Shown here: positions 22,078 to 32,409 of the stretch, one piece after another
Layout: the number at the start of each line of letters is the position of its first letter
Numbering within the stretch: the first letter of the stretch is position 1
Source: Aquarana catesbeiana
Taxonomy: Eukaryota; Chordata; Amphibia; Anura; Ranidae
DNA: 64,000 nt
NCBI RefSeq assembly: GCF_042186555.1
Contig: NC_133327.1
Span: 102,197,853-102,261,852, forward strand
Direction of reading: 5' to 3'
Made by a program: the position numbers and the translations under genes
The notes under the pieces: generated by a model
Told to the model about the DNA's origin: nothing
The model's input: the letters and a program-made list of their open reading frames with translations, nothing else
Databases searched by the model: none

Positions 22078-22496
22078 TGTCAGAAACCATGAATCAGACT
22101 GAGACAGAAGTACAGTTAAATCACACTTGTTTAATAATAATAAAAAGGTAAGCAAAGTAAACGTAGTCAAAACATAGCCAGAGTTCAGGAACCGAAATGG
22201 ATAGTCAGACAACCCAAAACGTCAGGGAGCCAGAGAACAGTGTATTAGAACAGCAAGCAGGATCTGGAGCCAGAAGGAATGTCAGCCAAGCAAGTCTTTA
22301 ACAGGAAAACAGGAAAGTGTCTCTAGAGATGTGACCAAGGCAAAGGCAGAGATCATCTGGACTGGACGGCTTAGGTGGGCAGGACCGACGAGCAGGATCA
22401 TCAACAGGTGAGTCACTGTGGAGAGATAGGAGCTGGCAATTAGCCGACAGCTGAGCAGCCAGCTAAGAGAAGGGAGGGCTGGACCCAGCCCTGACA
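22078..22496 (-). mobile_element. Solo LTR with 5-bp duplication CTATG
   Basis: A 419-bp sequence that starts TGTCAG and ends CTGACA, the usual TG...CA signature of retroviral-type LTRs, flanked by the direct repeat CTATG (22073-22077 and 22497-22501). A 5-bp duplication fits Gypsy-type integrases. On the minus strand it begins TGTCAGGGCTGGGTCCAGCC and near its 3' part reads ATTATTATTAAACAAG, an A/T-rich area where a polyadenylation signal is expected, so minus is the likely transcriptional direction. No internal gag/pol region is adjacent: it is an LTR left by recombination. Gypsy-type identity is inferred. Confidence 0.8.
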
Positions 22497-25400
22497 CTAT
22501 GCCACCTGAAAGTGTTGTAGGCATGGCAAGTAATACCCGTTCGAGAGACTAGTGTTATTCCTTGTCAAAAGAAGTTTATTGAGTATACAATGTTATAAAG
22601 ATACATAAAGTAAGTTTACAAGGATCTATAAAGTAAGCTCATTGTTTTACAGTAGGGTTTATATAGGTAAATATCATGAAATTTCAAATATTAAACATTG
22701 GGTTCACGTAAACCTAAATTAAAGATATATATAATTTCCTTAGTTATTTTTGTAGGTATTTAAATGATTTATACCTACTATACATATTGTTTACAAGTAG
22801 AGTGTATATAGGTCAAATAAATTCTGATAATGAGCTTTAATCGTAAGGTGGAGAAAAGGAAAGAGAAAGAAGAAAAAGGGTTGAAAGGTAGAGGTATGGT
22901 CCACAAGGTTGTCCCGCTCGTCAGTTTATTATTCTTTTTAGTTCTCTTTGAAGCCTTAGAATGGGTGTCTCTGTAAGTCATTTAATCTGTTACCATGGCA
23001 ACAGGACAGAGTCATTGAAGTTTGACAGGAACTGTTGTTTTATCCAAGGATGCCAAAGTTTTTCAAATTTTGGAATTTGATTTTGATCGATGGCTACCAT
23101 CTTAGCATGGGACATTGTATTATTCATTCTGTGAATTGTTTCTGCTAGTACCAATGTAGGAGATTTCCATGCCTTGGCCACTGTTTGTTTTGCAGCCGTT
23201 ATTAGTTGGATCATAAGTTTGAATTGAGAGAGTGTTAACCATTCCGGTTTTAGATTAAGTAAAGTTAAATATGGATCTGGTTGTATTATTTTTTTAAATA
23301 TTTTAGATGCAATCACGAAGACTTCCTTCCAGAAGGTTTGGATTACTGGGCACGTCCACCATATGTGTAAATATGTGCCTATTTCTGGGCATCCTCGAAA
23401 ACAAAGAGCTGAGGTATTAGGTGAATATTTTACCACTCTAGCGGGTACAAGGTACCAGCGAGTTAGGACTTTATAATTTGTCTCCAGTGCTAAGATGTTG
23501 GGTGAAGATGGTGTATCCCCCTTTAGGAATGGTGTATAGAAATTTTTGATTTGGAGATATCTAAATATCTCAGAGTTTGGTAGATCATATTTTTCTCTAA
23601 GTGATGGGAATGAAAGGAATGATTTAGATGCTATGAAGTCATTTAGTGTCTGAATGCCTGATGTTGTCCAAGCTTTAAAAGAATTTGGGTAGATCCATGC
23701 CGGATAAAAGGCCGGATTTCTGATAAAAGAAAGGAGAGGATTGTGTGGAGATTGTAACTGATATTTGGTTTTTAGTTTATCCCAGAGAGATAAGAAGTGT
23801 TTAGTTATGGGATTATGAATTTTAAAGCGGTCTTTAGGATCAAGCCATAATAAATTTGATATTAATAGAGGGTCATTTTCTGAAGCCTCTATAAATACCC
23901 ATAATGGGATTTCCTGTTTTGCATGGTATTTGGACAGACTGGCCAAATGTGCTGCTCTGTAGTAGTTAGTAAAATTAGGGTATCCCAGGCCTCCTTTATT
24001 TTTGGGAAGATGTAGTGTGTGTATAGGTATACGTGGTTTAGAAGAGCCCCATATAAACGAAGTTGCTCTTTTTTGTACTATTCTCAAAAGATAGGAAGGA
24101 ATTGGAATAGGGAGGACTCTGAATAGATAAAGCAATTTGGGTAGAATAGTCATTTTGATTGCATTAATCTTCCCTATCCAGGATAAAGGAAGTTGCGACC
24201 ATTGTTTTATTAGATTTGTGATCTGTCTTAATACAGGAGGATAATTGGTTGAGAATAAGTCAGAATGAGATGCTGTTAAATGAATTCCAAGATATGGGAT
24301 TGATTTTTCTGCCCATGTGAATGGGAGTGCAGCCCTAGCCGGGATCAATTCCATGTTTTTGAGTGAAATATTAAGCACTAGGCATTTCTTAGGATTAATC
24401 ATAAGGCCGGATAGGGCTGCAAATCCATCAAGAGCTGGTATTAAGTTAGGACCAGAGACCTGTGGTGATGATAGAAAAAGTAATATATCGTCTGCAAATA
24501 TACATAATTTGTGTGTAATACCTCCTACTTCAATGCCAGTTATAGTTTGGTTTGTTCTGATGTATTGGGCCATGGGTTCGAGTATAAGGGCAAATAATAA
24601 GGGAGATAATGGGCAACCCTGTCGGGTACCTCTTTCGATATTAAAGGCTTCAGATTTGTATCCAGCATATTTTATATAGGCTTTGGGTTTATTATATAAT
24701 GCTTTGATCCATGTTAAAAAGTGGGGTCCAAAACCCCATTTTTGTAATGAATATTGCATATATTGCCAGGATACTGTGTCAAATGCCCTCTTAATATCGA
24801 GAGATAGAAAACATAAAGGGATTTTCCGTTTTTTAGCAATATGTGCCAATAACACTGCCCTGCGTATATTATCGCCTGTCTGTCTATTTGGCATGAAGCC
24901 TACTTAATCTCTATGTATTAATTTTCCTATAATGCTATTGAGGCATTTTGCTATTATTTTTGCTAATAATTTAATATCGAGGTTTAACAGAGAGATAGGC
25001 CGATAATTCACACAGGAAGTATCATCAGAAAGGGGTTTTGGGATCATACAAACAATTGCCATTAGTGTTTCTTGCCGAAAAGAATGTCCATCTAGAAGTT
25101 TGTTAAAAGTTTCAGTGAGAATGGGAGAGAGTATTTCTGAGAATGTTTTATAGTATAAAGCCGAGTAGCCGTCTGGGCCTGGTCTTTTGTTAAGTTTTAG
25201 GTCTTTTATGGCGTTAGCAACTTCATCTATAGTTATAGGCTCATCCAAACTGCTTTTTTGATTCTGAGATAACTCAGGTAAGGTTATTTTTGAGAAGAAG
25301 GATTCAGCCTCTGTAGGATTAAATTCATTGTTTGTCTTGTATAAAGTTGCGAGATGTGAGTGAAATTTATGGACTATTTTAACTGGATTACAAGTGTAAA

Positions 25401-26374
25401 CATTTTTTGATAATTTCAAACGTATTGGTTTGAAAGATTTGTTAGTTGAATTTAATGCCCGAGTCAAATATGTACCTGGTTTGTTTGTATTCATGTAGAA
25501 ATTGTGTTTGGAGCGTTTGAGGGATTTATCAACTGACTCAGTGAGAAATAGATCGTATTCCAATCTAGATTTTTCCAGATGAGATTTTGTACTCTGAGAT
25601 GGATTATCTTGAAATGATATGTAGGCTGCATTAAAATTGAGTTCTAGTTTTTTTGCTAGATTTTTGCGTTCCCGTTTAAATAGTGCCATTTATCTTTGTA
25701 TTGTACCACGCAAGACAGGCTTATGAGCTTCCCACAGTGTTATTGGGGAGATGTCTGTTGTATTATTAATTGATATGTATTCCTTTAAAGCTTGTTCAAT
25801 GGCCATCTGATGTAGTGGGTGTTTGAGCATTATGTCCGGTAAGTACCACGTTGGGTCATGCGCTTTTGGTATGGCTGAGGCTATAGTAGTGTATACTGCA
25901 TTATGGTCAGACCACGGAATCGGAATTATATCTGATGCAATAATTTCTGGTATCATTCCTATTGTTAGAAAAATATGATCTATTCTGGTGAAGGTTTGAT
26001 GAGGGTGCGAGAAATAAGTGAATTTCTTTTTCATTGGGTTACTTTCTCTCCACGAATCTACCAGATTGTATTTGGAAAGAACAAGGAATGGGGTTGAAAG
26101 AGAAAACAAAGCAGAGGCCTCTCCAATAGGGTCCTGCCTCTTTCACAAAAATACAGGGACTATTGCGGTACCATAAGAAAAGAAATTTGTATATAAAAAT
26201 ATAAGTTTATTTCAAAATTAATAATAAAAAAGTCCTACAAAGGACATATATTGTACATAGTCATGATTACACATACACAAACAATGATAATTGTTTACAA
26301 CATTGTTGATACTAAATTAATATAGCTAGTGCCCATATAGAGACATGGACAGAGGTTCTATAGTGTGATACTTG

Positions 26375-26428
26375 CAGACGTGACCTCTACGGTTTCGCGG
26401 TCACAGCCGCTTCTTCAGGAGGCGTCTG
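26375..26428 (-). ncRNA. Hammerhead-ribozyme-like core, left arm
   Basis: Mirror copy of the motif described at 29272-29325, read on the minus strand: CTGAAGA, a GCGG/CCGC stem, GAAA, an ACC/GGT stem and the GTC that would be the cleavage site. Same caveats about an extra A before stem II and an internal loop in stem I. Confidence 0.4.
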
Positions 26429-27429
26429 ATAGTATGTGGTCTATAAGGACGAAAGACAATACAGTATCAACATGACAAGCAAAATACATATATAATTGTC
26501 ACATGGTGCATGGATGAAATTGGAGAATATAACTAGGATATTAACATTTAAAAATTGCACTCACCAAACTATAACCCTGCAGGTTCTCTGGAGCGATGTT
26601 GTGAGACGCCCTCAAAGAGGCGTTCCCCCGGGGGGGGGCCAGGGAGGCAGATTAGGGTAATACTATTGTAGAAAATTTCAATGGGGTAAGGTTATTAAAG
26701 ATTAAAATGGTGTGTTCTGTGTAAAGAATCACCCGGATGTGTCAAGGTAAGGAAAAAGATAGAAAAGAGGGGAGAAAACCGAAAAAAGAGAAAAAGAAAG
26801 AAGGGGAGGAGAGGGGGGGGGGAAGGGGGGAAGAGATGGGGGGAAGATAGAGTGAGAGGTAAGAAGGAAAGGGAGGGAGAAAAGGGAAGGATAAAAAGAG
26901 AAGGAAGGGAGGGGGAGGGGGAGGGGAGGGGGGGAAGGGGGGAAAGGGGGAAAAAGGGGAAGGGGAAGGGGGAGAAGGGAGAGGGAGGGAAGGAGGGAAA
27001 AAGAAGAGAGAAAGGGGGGAAAGGGGGGGAAAAAAGAAAAGGGGGAAGGAAACAGAAGGGAAGAAGTGTGGAATGAAACAAGTACCCCAAAGTACCTATC
27101 AGAGGGATTGAAAAGCACACAGAAATAACAACAAGAAAATTAATGGTAGCAAAGGGATTTTTACCTATAAAATTATTTGCTGTAATGAAAACCCAGACTA
27201 AAAGGCTGTTGGTACCCAGAGTGACATGACTAGTATAGTCAGTGGTTAAGACGCCACATCATTCCTCTACAAGGAGTCACTGTAAGAAATATAAATCAAC
27301 AAAAGGGATATTGTAAGTGGTATGAGGAATGAAAAAAGTTGCTAAGTATTTTATGCCGAGCAGGAGGGGAAGGAGTGCCCTATAGAAGTAATGGGCACCT
27401 CCATCCCACATGAATAAACACAGCATAAG

Positions 27430-28270
27430 TACTTACAGGAACTCCGGAAGGCGTCAATGCGATGCTGGGTATCCGTCAGTGACGGTGAACAGCTGGGTCT
27501 GGGCATCTTAAATGCCTCCAACCCGGAAGTTCAACGGCGGCGTGACCGCCGCGATTACTTCCGGGTCCGGTCCTCCACTGTTGCGCAGGCGCGGGGGGGG
27601 AGATCACCCGACGCAGGCGCACAGCTCAAAGCTGATCAGTGCCAGGGTACTGATCAAAACGAAGCAGCAGCTGGGCTTAAAGCATAGCCCCGCCCACCGC
27701 CGGAGGAGCGCAGGCCCGCCACGGGGGGAGAATTAACTCCTCACATACCCCAGAGTAGAATGGCCAGTGCAATTTTAATAACAATACAAGTACAATTGAT
27801 GTTAATGAGGAATGAACTGAGGGAGGGGAGCGATGTGTAGTCTCCCGCCGTCGGAGACTACACATCGCTCCCCTCCCTCAGTTCATTCCTCATTAACATC
27901 AATTGTACTTGTATTGTTATTAAAATTGCACTGGCCATTCTACTCTGGGGTATGTGAGGAGTTAATTCTCCCCCCGTGGCGGGCCTGCGCTCCTCCGGCG
28001 GTGGGCGGGGCTATGCTTTAAGCCCAGCTGCTGCTTCGTTTTGATCAGTACCCTGGCACTGATCAGCTTTGAGCTGTGCGCCTGCGTCGGGTGATCTCCC
28101 CCCCCGCGCCTGCGCAACAGTGGAGGACCGGACCCGGAAGTAATCGCGGCGGTCACGCCGCCGTTGAACTTCCGGGTTGGAGGCATTTAAGATGCCCAGA
28201 CCCAGCTGTTCACCGTCACTGACGGATACCCAGCATCGCATTGACGCCTTCCGGAGTTCCTGTAAGTACT
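27430..28270. promoter_or_regulatory. CpG-rich, possibly bidirectional promoter at dyad
   Basis: The inner 400 bp of each palindrome arm are GC- and CpG-rich, lack a TATA box in a fixed position, and carry ACTTCCGGGT / CCGGAAGT strings resembling ETS-factor sites at about 27520 and 27557, mirrored near 28140 and 28170. Each side ends outward in a CTGTAAGTAC donor-like site. The arrangement would give divergent transcription from the centre. This is suggested by composition only. Confidence 0.3.
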
Positions 28271-29271
28271 TATGCTGTGTTTATTCATGTGGGATGGAGG
28301 TGCCCATTACTTCTATAGGGCACTCCTTCCCCTCCTGCTCGGCATAAAATACTTAGCAACTTTTTTCATTCCTCATACCACTTACAATATCCCTTTTGTT
28401 GATTTATATTTCTTACAGTGACTCCTTGTAGAGGAATGATGTGGCGTCTTAACCACTGACTATACTAGTCATGTCACTCTGGGTACCAACAGCCTTTTAG
28501 TCTGGGTTTTCATTACAGCAAATAATTTTATAGGTAAAAATCCCTTTGCTACCATTAATTTTCTTGTTGTTATTTCTGTGTGCTTTTCAATCCCTCTGAT
28601 AGGTACTTTGGGGTACTTGTTTCATTCCACACTTCTTCCCTTCTGTTTCCTTCCCCCTTTTCTTTTTTCCCCCCCTTTCCCCCCTTTCTCTCTTCTTTTT
28701 CCCTCCTTCCCTCCCTCTCCCTTCTCCCCCTTCCCCTTCCCCTTTTTCCCCCTTTCCCCCCTTCCCCCCCCCTCCCCTCCCCCTCCCCCTCCCTTCCTTC
28801 TCTTTTTATCCTTCCCTTTTCTCCCTCCCTTTCCTTCTTACCTCTCACTCTATCTTCCCCCCATCTCTTCCCCCCTTCCCCCCCCCCTCTCCTCCCCTTC
28901 TTTCTTTCTCTCTTTTTTCGGTTTTCTCCCCTCTTTTCTATCTTTTTCCTTACCTTGACACATCCGGGTGATTCTTTACACAGAACACACCATTTTAATC
29001 TTTAATAACCTTACCCCATTGAAATTTTCTACAATAGTATTACCCTAATCTGCCTCCCTGGCCCGCCCCCGGGGGAACGCCTCTTTGAGGGCGTCTCACA
29101 ACATCGCTCCAGAGAACCTGCAGGGTTATAGTTTGGTGAGTGCAATTTTTAAATGTTAATATCCTAGTTATATTCTCCAATTTCATCCATGCACCATGTG
29201 ACAATTATATATGTATTTTGCTTGTCATGTTGATACTGTATTGTCTTTCGTCCTTATAGACCACATACTAT

Positions 29272-29325
29272 CAGACGCCTCCTGAAGAAGCGGCTGTGAC
29301 CGCGAAACCGTAGAGGTCACGTCTG
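29272..29325 (+). ncRNA. Hammerhead-ribozyme-like core, right arm
   Basis: Matches the hammerhead consensus CUGANGA...GAAA: CTGAAGA at 29282-29288, stem II GCGG (29290-29293) with CCGC (29300-29303), GAAA at 29304-29307, stem III ACC (29307-29309) with GGT (29315-29317), and C at 29318 as candidate cleavage nucleotide. CAGACG (29272-29277) pairs with CGTCTG (29320-29325) as stem I. Departures: one unpaired A before stem II and a CCTC/A internal loop next to the core. Hammerheads of this minimal kind are known in Penelope-like retroelements. Activity is unknown. Confidence 0.45.
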
Positions 29326-31164
29326 CAAGTATCACACTATAGAACCTCTGTCCATGTCTCTATATGGGCACTAGCTATATTAATTTAGTATCAACAATGT
29401 TGTAAACAATTATCATTGTTTGTGTATGTGTAATCATGACTATGTACAATATATGTCCTTTGTAGGACTTTTTTATTATTAATTTTGAAATAAACTTATA
29501 TTTTTATATACAAATTTCTTTTCTTATGGTACCGCAATAGTCCCTGTATTTTTGTGAAAGAGGCAGGACCCTATTGGAGAGGCCTCTGCTTTGTTTTCTC
29601 TTTCAACCCCATTCCTTGTTTATATTTATAATCGGGATGATGGTACCCTTCAATGTACTTTTACTTCTTTTTGTAAACCACGTGGCACATTTGTTAATTG
29701 TATTTGGAAAGAAGTTGAGAAAAAGGTAATCTAGAGGTTATTTTGGATGGTGTAAAAGGTGATTTATCTAGAAATGGGAGGAGGACCTGGTTCGAATCCC
29801 CACACCTTATCACTGTTCCTATTTTGTGTGTATTAGTCAGTTGTAATATATGTGAGAGGAATGGTGTAGGTTGTTTGTTAGGAGCGTAGTAGGAAATCAC
29901 CGTGATTGCTGTATCCATTATATAACCCATGAGTATCAGGTATCTACCTTCTGGGTCTTTAATTTCTGATGATAAGGTGAATGGTGTGGATCGGTGAAAT
30001 GCAATTAGAGTTCCCCTTTGCTTGGTACAGGCAGAAGCCGTGTAAATTTGTTGATAAAAAGGAGAAATATATTTTGGAGTAGAATCTTTGGTGAAGTGTG
30101 TTTCTTGGAGGCATACTATGTGAGCCTTCTTGTTATGGAAAGTACGGAAGGCTTTGGTCCTTTTTTGAGGGACATTTATTCCCTGAACATTCAGGAAAAG
30201 TATATTCAGTGGTGCCATGGCAACAGATAAAATAGTTTTGACTTACTTTTTGTTATGCAGAGCTGACTGCGCAGATCAACCTGTGTGGACTGAAGAGATG
30301 AATAAATAGAAAAGAAACCAGTGAATTCTGGAGTAAAGAGTAAACAAAAAACATATGAGATTAGATGATACATTGTATAAATTATTTTTTGCAAGTAATC
30401 ACAATTTACCCGTGAAAGAGAGTAAATATCTCTCTCAGGGGAATAAGTGCCTTCGTCACACTCCCACATAATATGGTTGGGAGAATGAGGAGGTCTAATG
30501 GGGGTACACGGATCTTCCGCTTACAGGAGAGAAGTGCTATGTCAAAAGACATCAAAATGATGTTTCATTAATTGGAGTGCAGAATATAGTTTTTGTTGAA
30601 ATTATTTATTCCAGGGTGGTTGTATATGGTTAGTCTTGCCCTAGGCTAAATAATTCAGTTAGAAAGGTACTGTTAATAACTTTGGTATTGATGAAGATAG
30701 TTTGAATTATTTTGGGATTTTAACCCTTTTAGAGTAAACAATTACATATTTTATTCATATGTAACTGTTTAGATATGTTAACTCATAAAATTGAGGTTGT
30801 ATTGCTTCAGATTAGAATAAACAAAAACATAATTCTAGGAACTAGTTAGGTAATAATATATTTGTTTTAAGAAAAGAAAGAAAAAGCTTCCATTACTCCT
30901 GGATTATTGAACATATTTGTCCTAAAAAGTAATAAATCTATTGTTATTACCTAATAATATATAACTGAACAAGAATTTCCTTATTTCACTTATATATTCT
31001 AAGGCTATATGAATCAGAAGTAATAAGAAATATAACTGGAATGTAACATGATCCCACACAGTGTGTGACTATTAGAATGCAGTTACATTCAGTTATAAAT
31101 ACAGGTTTTTTATAGAGAACCATCTCTTAGTATAATAAATGAAGAGATATCAGGAATTAGGATG

Positions 31165-32355
31165 TCAGTCCATTGAATCTTCTTGGTCCATGGATGATGT
31201 GGCATAACGGCCTCTTTTGTGAGAATGATGATTCCCATTTTGTTCTGAAATTTTCTGGGTGCTGCCTGAAGGTGAAGATGATGCCATTCTTCTGCGTGTG
31301 GGAGTGTTGCTGCTTGTGGGTTCTGTCAGATTTAATTTTAAAAGGGTTTGTTGTAGTTCATCTGCTGATCTGCTTCTGTAAATTGTACCTTGGTAGTTAA
31401 ATCTGACTGAAAAGGGGAAGCCCCATTGATACATAATGTTGTGGCGTTGCAGTTCCATTAGTTGGGGTTTCATGGATCGTCTTTTAGTAATAGTAAGTTG
31501 GGATAGGTCAGCAAAAATTTGATAATTGTGTCCTTGAAAATTAAGTTCCTTTTTTTCTCTTGCAGCAATTAGTATTTGTTCTTTCGTTCTGTAATAATGA
31601 AATTTTGTGATTATATCACTTGGGGGTCCATCTTTCTTTTTGGCTGTGAGGGCTCTGTTTACTCTGTCCAGTTCTAAACGTTCAATAGGGATATCTGGCT
31701 TTAGTTCTTGTAATAGAGCAGTAATAGTAGATTGCAGGTCTGTCACAGTTTCAGGTATTCCCCTTATGCGCAAGTTTGAACGTCTGGCTCTATTTTCGTA
31801 ATCTTCGAGCTTAGTTTGAAGTATTAAATTCTCTTTTTTTAATTGTTCCAATTCTGTTATATTTTCTTGGGTTGTAATTTCAATTTCATCCATTTTTATT
31901 TCTAAGGCTGCGGTGCGGTTTCCCAGCTCTCTTATTTCTTTGGTTAGGCTTTTTGTTATTTGGTCTGAGGTTTGTTTTAAAGCCTTATGAAGCATCTTTT
32001 CAAATTGTAATAATATTACTGGGGATGCTGAGGAGTTTTGTGGAGAAGTTTGTGAGAGGATTTGTTCTGTATCTGACTCAAATGGAGAGTCTTGCTGTGA
32101 CATTTTCTGTCTGTGAGAGCGCCCTGATGCTGTATCTTGTGAGGTGACTGGAGCTGCTTCAGCTGCAGTGAGTGCCTGTGAGCTCTTTGTGAGGTGATTT
32201 TTATTTCTGCCACGGTTTCCTCTCAGTACCATATTTCCTGCCCAAACTTTCACAGTTTGTTCCCTGGGGCTAATAGGTTCAAATGGATACCTTTTGAGCC
32301 TGCAGGTCCCGCTTTGTCCTTCTCTTCTCTCCTCAGTGGTGTGGAGCTCTAACAA
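31165..32355 (-). CDS. L1 ORF1-like RNA-binding protein
   Basis: Uninterrupted 396-codon ORF1 of the second L1. The likely role is binding of LINE RNA as a trimer within the retrotransposition particle. Residues 112-192 have strong heptad character (Leu/Ile-rich, many Lys/Glu), ending in EDYENRARRSNLRIRGIPE, the transition into the RRM-like domain. ELDRVNRAL, IFADLSQLTITKRR and the GFPFSVRF stretch follow as in the ORF1 of the first L1. Met1 at 32355 sits only about 40 bp from the element's 5' end; Met42 (MVLRGNRGR) is an alternative start. The C-terminus is Ser/Arg/His-rich. The open frame agrees with the modest decay of ORF2. Confidence 0.85.
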   Translation of the reverse strand: MLELHTTEERREGQSGTCRLKRYPFEPISPREQTVKVWAGNMVLRGNRGRNKNHLTKSSQALTAAEAAPVTSQDTASGRSHRQKMSQQDSPFESDTEQILSQTSPQNSSASPVILLQFEKMLHKALKQTSDQITKSLTKEIRELGNRTAALEIKMDEIEITTQENITELEQLKKENLILQTKLEDYENRARRSNLRIRGIPETVTDLQSTITALLQELKPDIPIERLELDRVNRALTAKKKDGPPSDIITKFHYYRTKEQILIAAREKKELNFQGHNYQIFADLSQLTITKRRSMKPQLMELQRHNIMYQWGFPFSVRFNYQGTIYRSRSADELQQTLLKLNLTEPTSSNTPTRRRMASSSPSGSTQKISEQNGNHHSHKRGRYATSSMDQEDSMD

Positions 32356-32409
32356 TGCATGTCTGCTCCACTAGGCTCCGCCTCCTGCCCCCTGAGACTA
32401 GTGTTATTC

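Larger units (their letters stand above)
26082..29696. mobile_element. 3.6-kb near-perfect palindromic insertion, 17-bp TSD
   Basis: Insertion in the L1 ORF2, bounded by ATTGTATTTGGAAAGAA (26065-26081, 29697-29713). Two arms, 26082-27845 and 27853-29618, are inverted copies around a 7-nt loop (CGCCGTC). By eye they differ only by a few substitutions and homopolymer lengths. A tail of 78 bp (29619-29696) occurs only on the right. Read outward from the centre, each arm has a CpG-rich block with CCGGAAGT motifs, a possible splice donor (CTGTAAGTAC at 28259) and acceptor (TATTTCTTACAG near 28420), a polypyrimidine tract, a hammerhead-like core and AATAAA near 29489. No reverse transcriptase is encoded. 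The features fit a non-autonomous Penelope-like element; that identity is inference. Confidence 0.85.
22990..30218 (-). pseudogene. L1 ORF2 with large insertion and two stops
   Basis: Endonuclease/reverse transcriptase of the second L1. 30218-29697 holds the endonuclease start (LNVQGINVPQKR, QETHF, SYYAPNK, CGDSN). The frame is cut by a 3.6-kb insertion; the reading resumes at 26081 through LVDSWRESNP, TRIDHIF and WSDHNAVY, the catalytic Asp-His region. 25689-24904 includes NKRPGPDGYSALYYK; 24894-22990 carries SLDIKRAFDTVSW, RQGCPLSPLLFAL, FADDILLF, SIPYLGIHLT and the C-terminal CFRGC...LHIWWTCP knuckle. After the insertion the frame is constant; only two TAA codons interrupt it (about 25690 and 24904), each replacing what aligns as Gln (CAA), a single C-to-T change. 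Catalytic residues look intact; the pseudogene status comes from the insertion and stops. Confidence 0.92.
22561..32393 (-). mobile_element. Second L1-type LINE, complete ends, 16-bp TSD
   Basis: A minus-strand LINE of about 6.2 kb once the 3.6-kb nested insertion is removed. Borders are given by GAGACTAGTGTTATTC at 22545-22560 and 32394-32409. From its 5' end (32393): short GC-rich leader, ORF1 (32355-31165), about 950 bp of inter-ORF sequence, ORF2 (30218-22990) and about 430 bp of 3' region. Apart from the insertion at 26082-29696, the coding sequence has only two stop codons, so this is a fairly young copy. Its ORF1 and ORF2 resemble those of the first L1 in order and motifs but are clearly a different subfamily. 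Confidence 0.93.

Noticed and set aside
26695..29005. ORFs of 90-141 codons rich in Pro/Ser/Phe or Gly/Arg/Lys in both palindrome arms
   Set aside because: They come from polypurine/polypyrimidine tracts; all frames are open there and no domain is visible.
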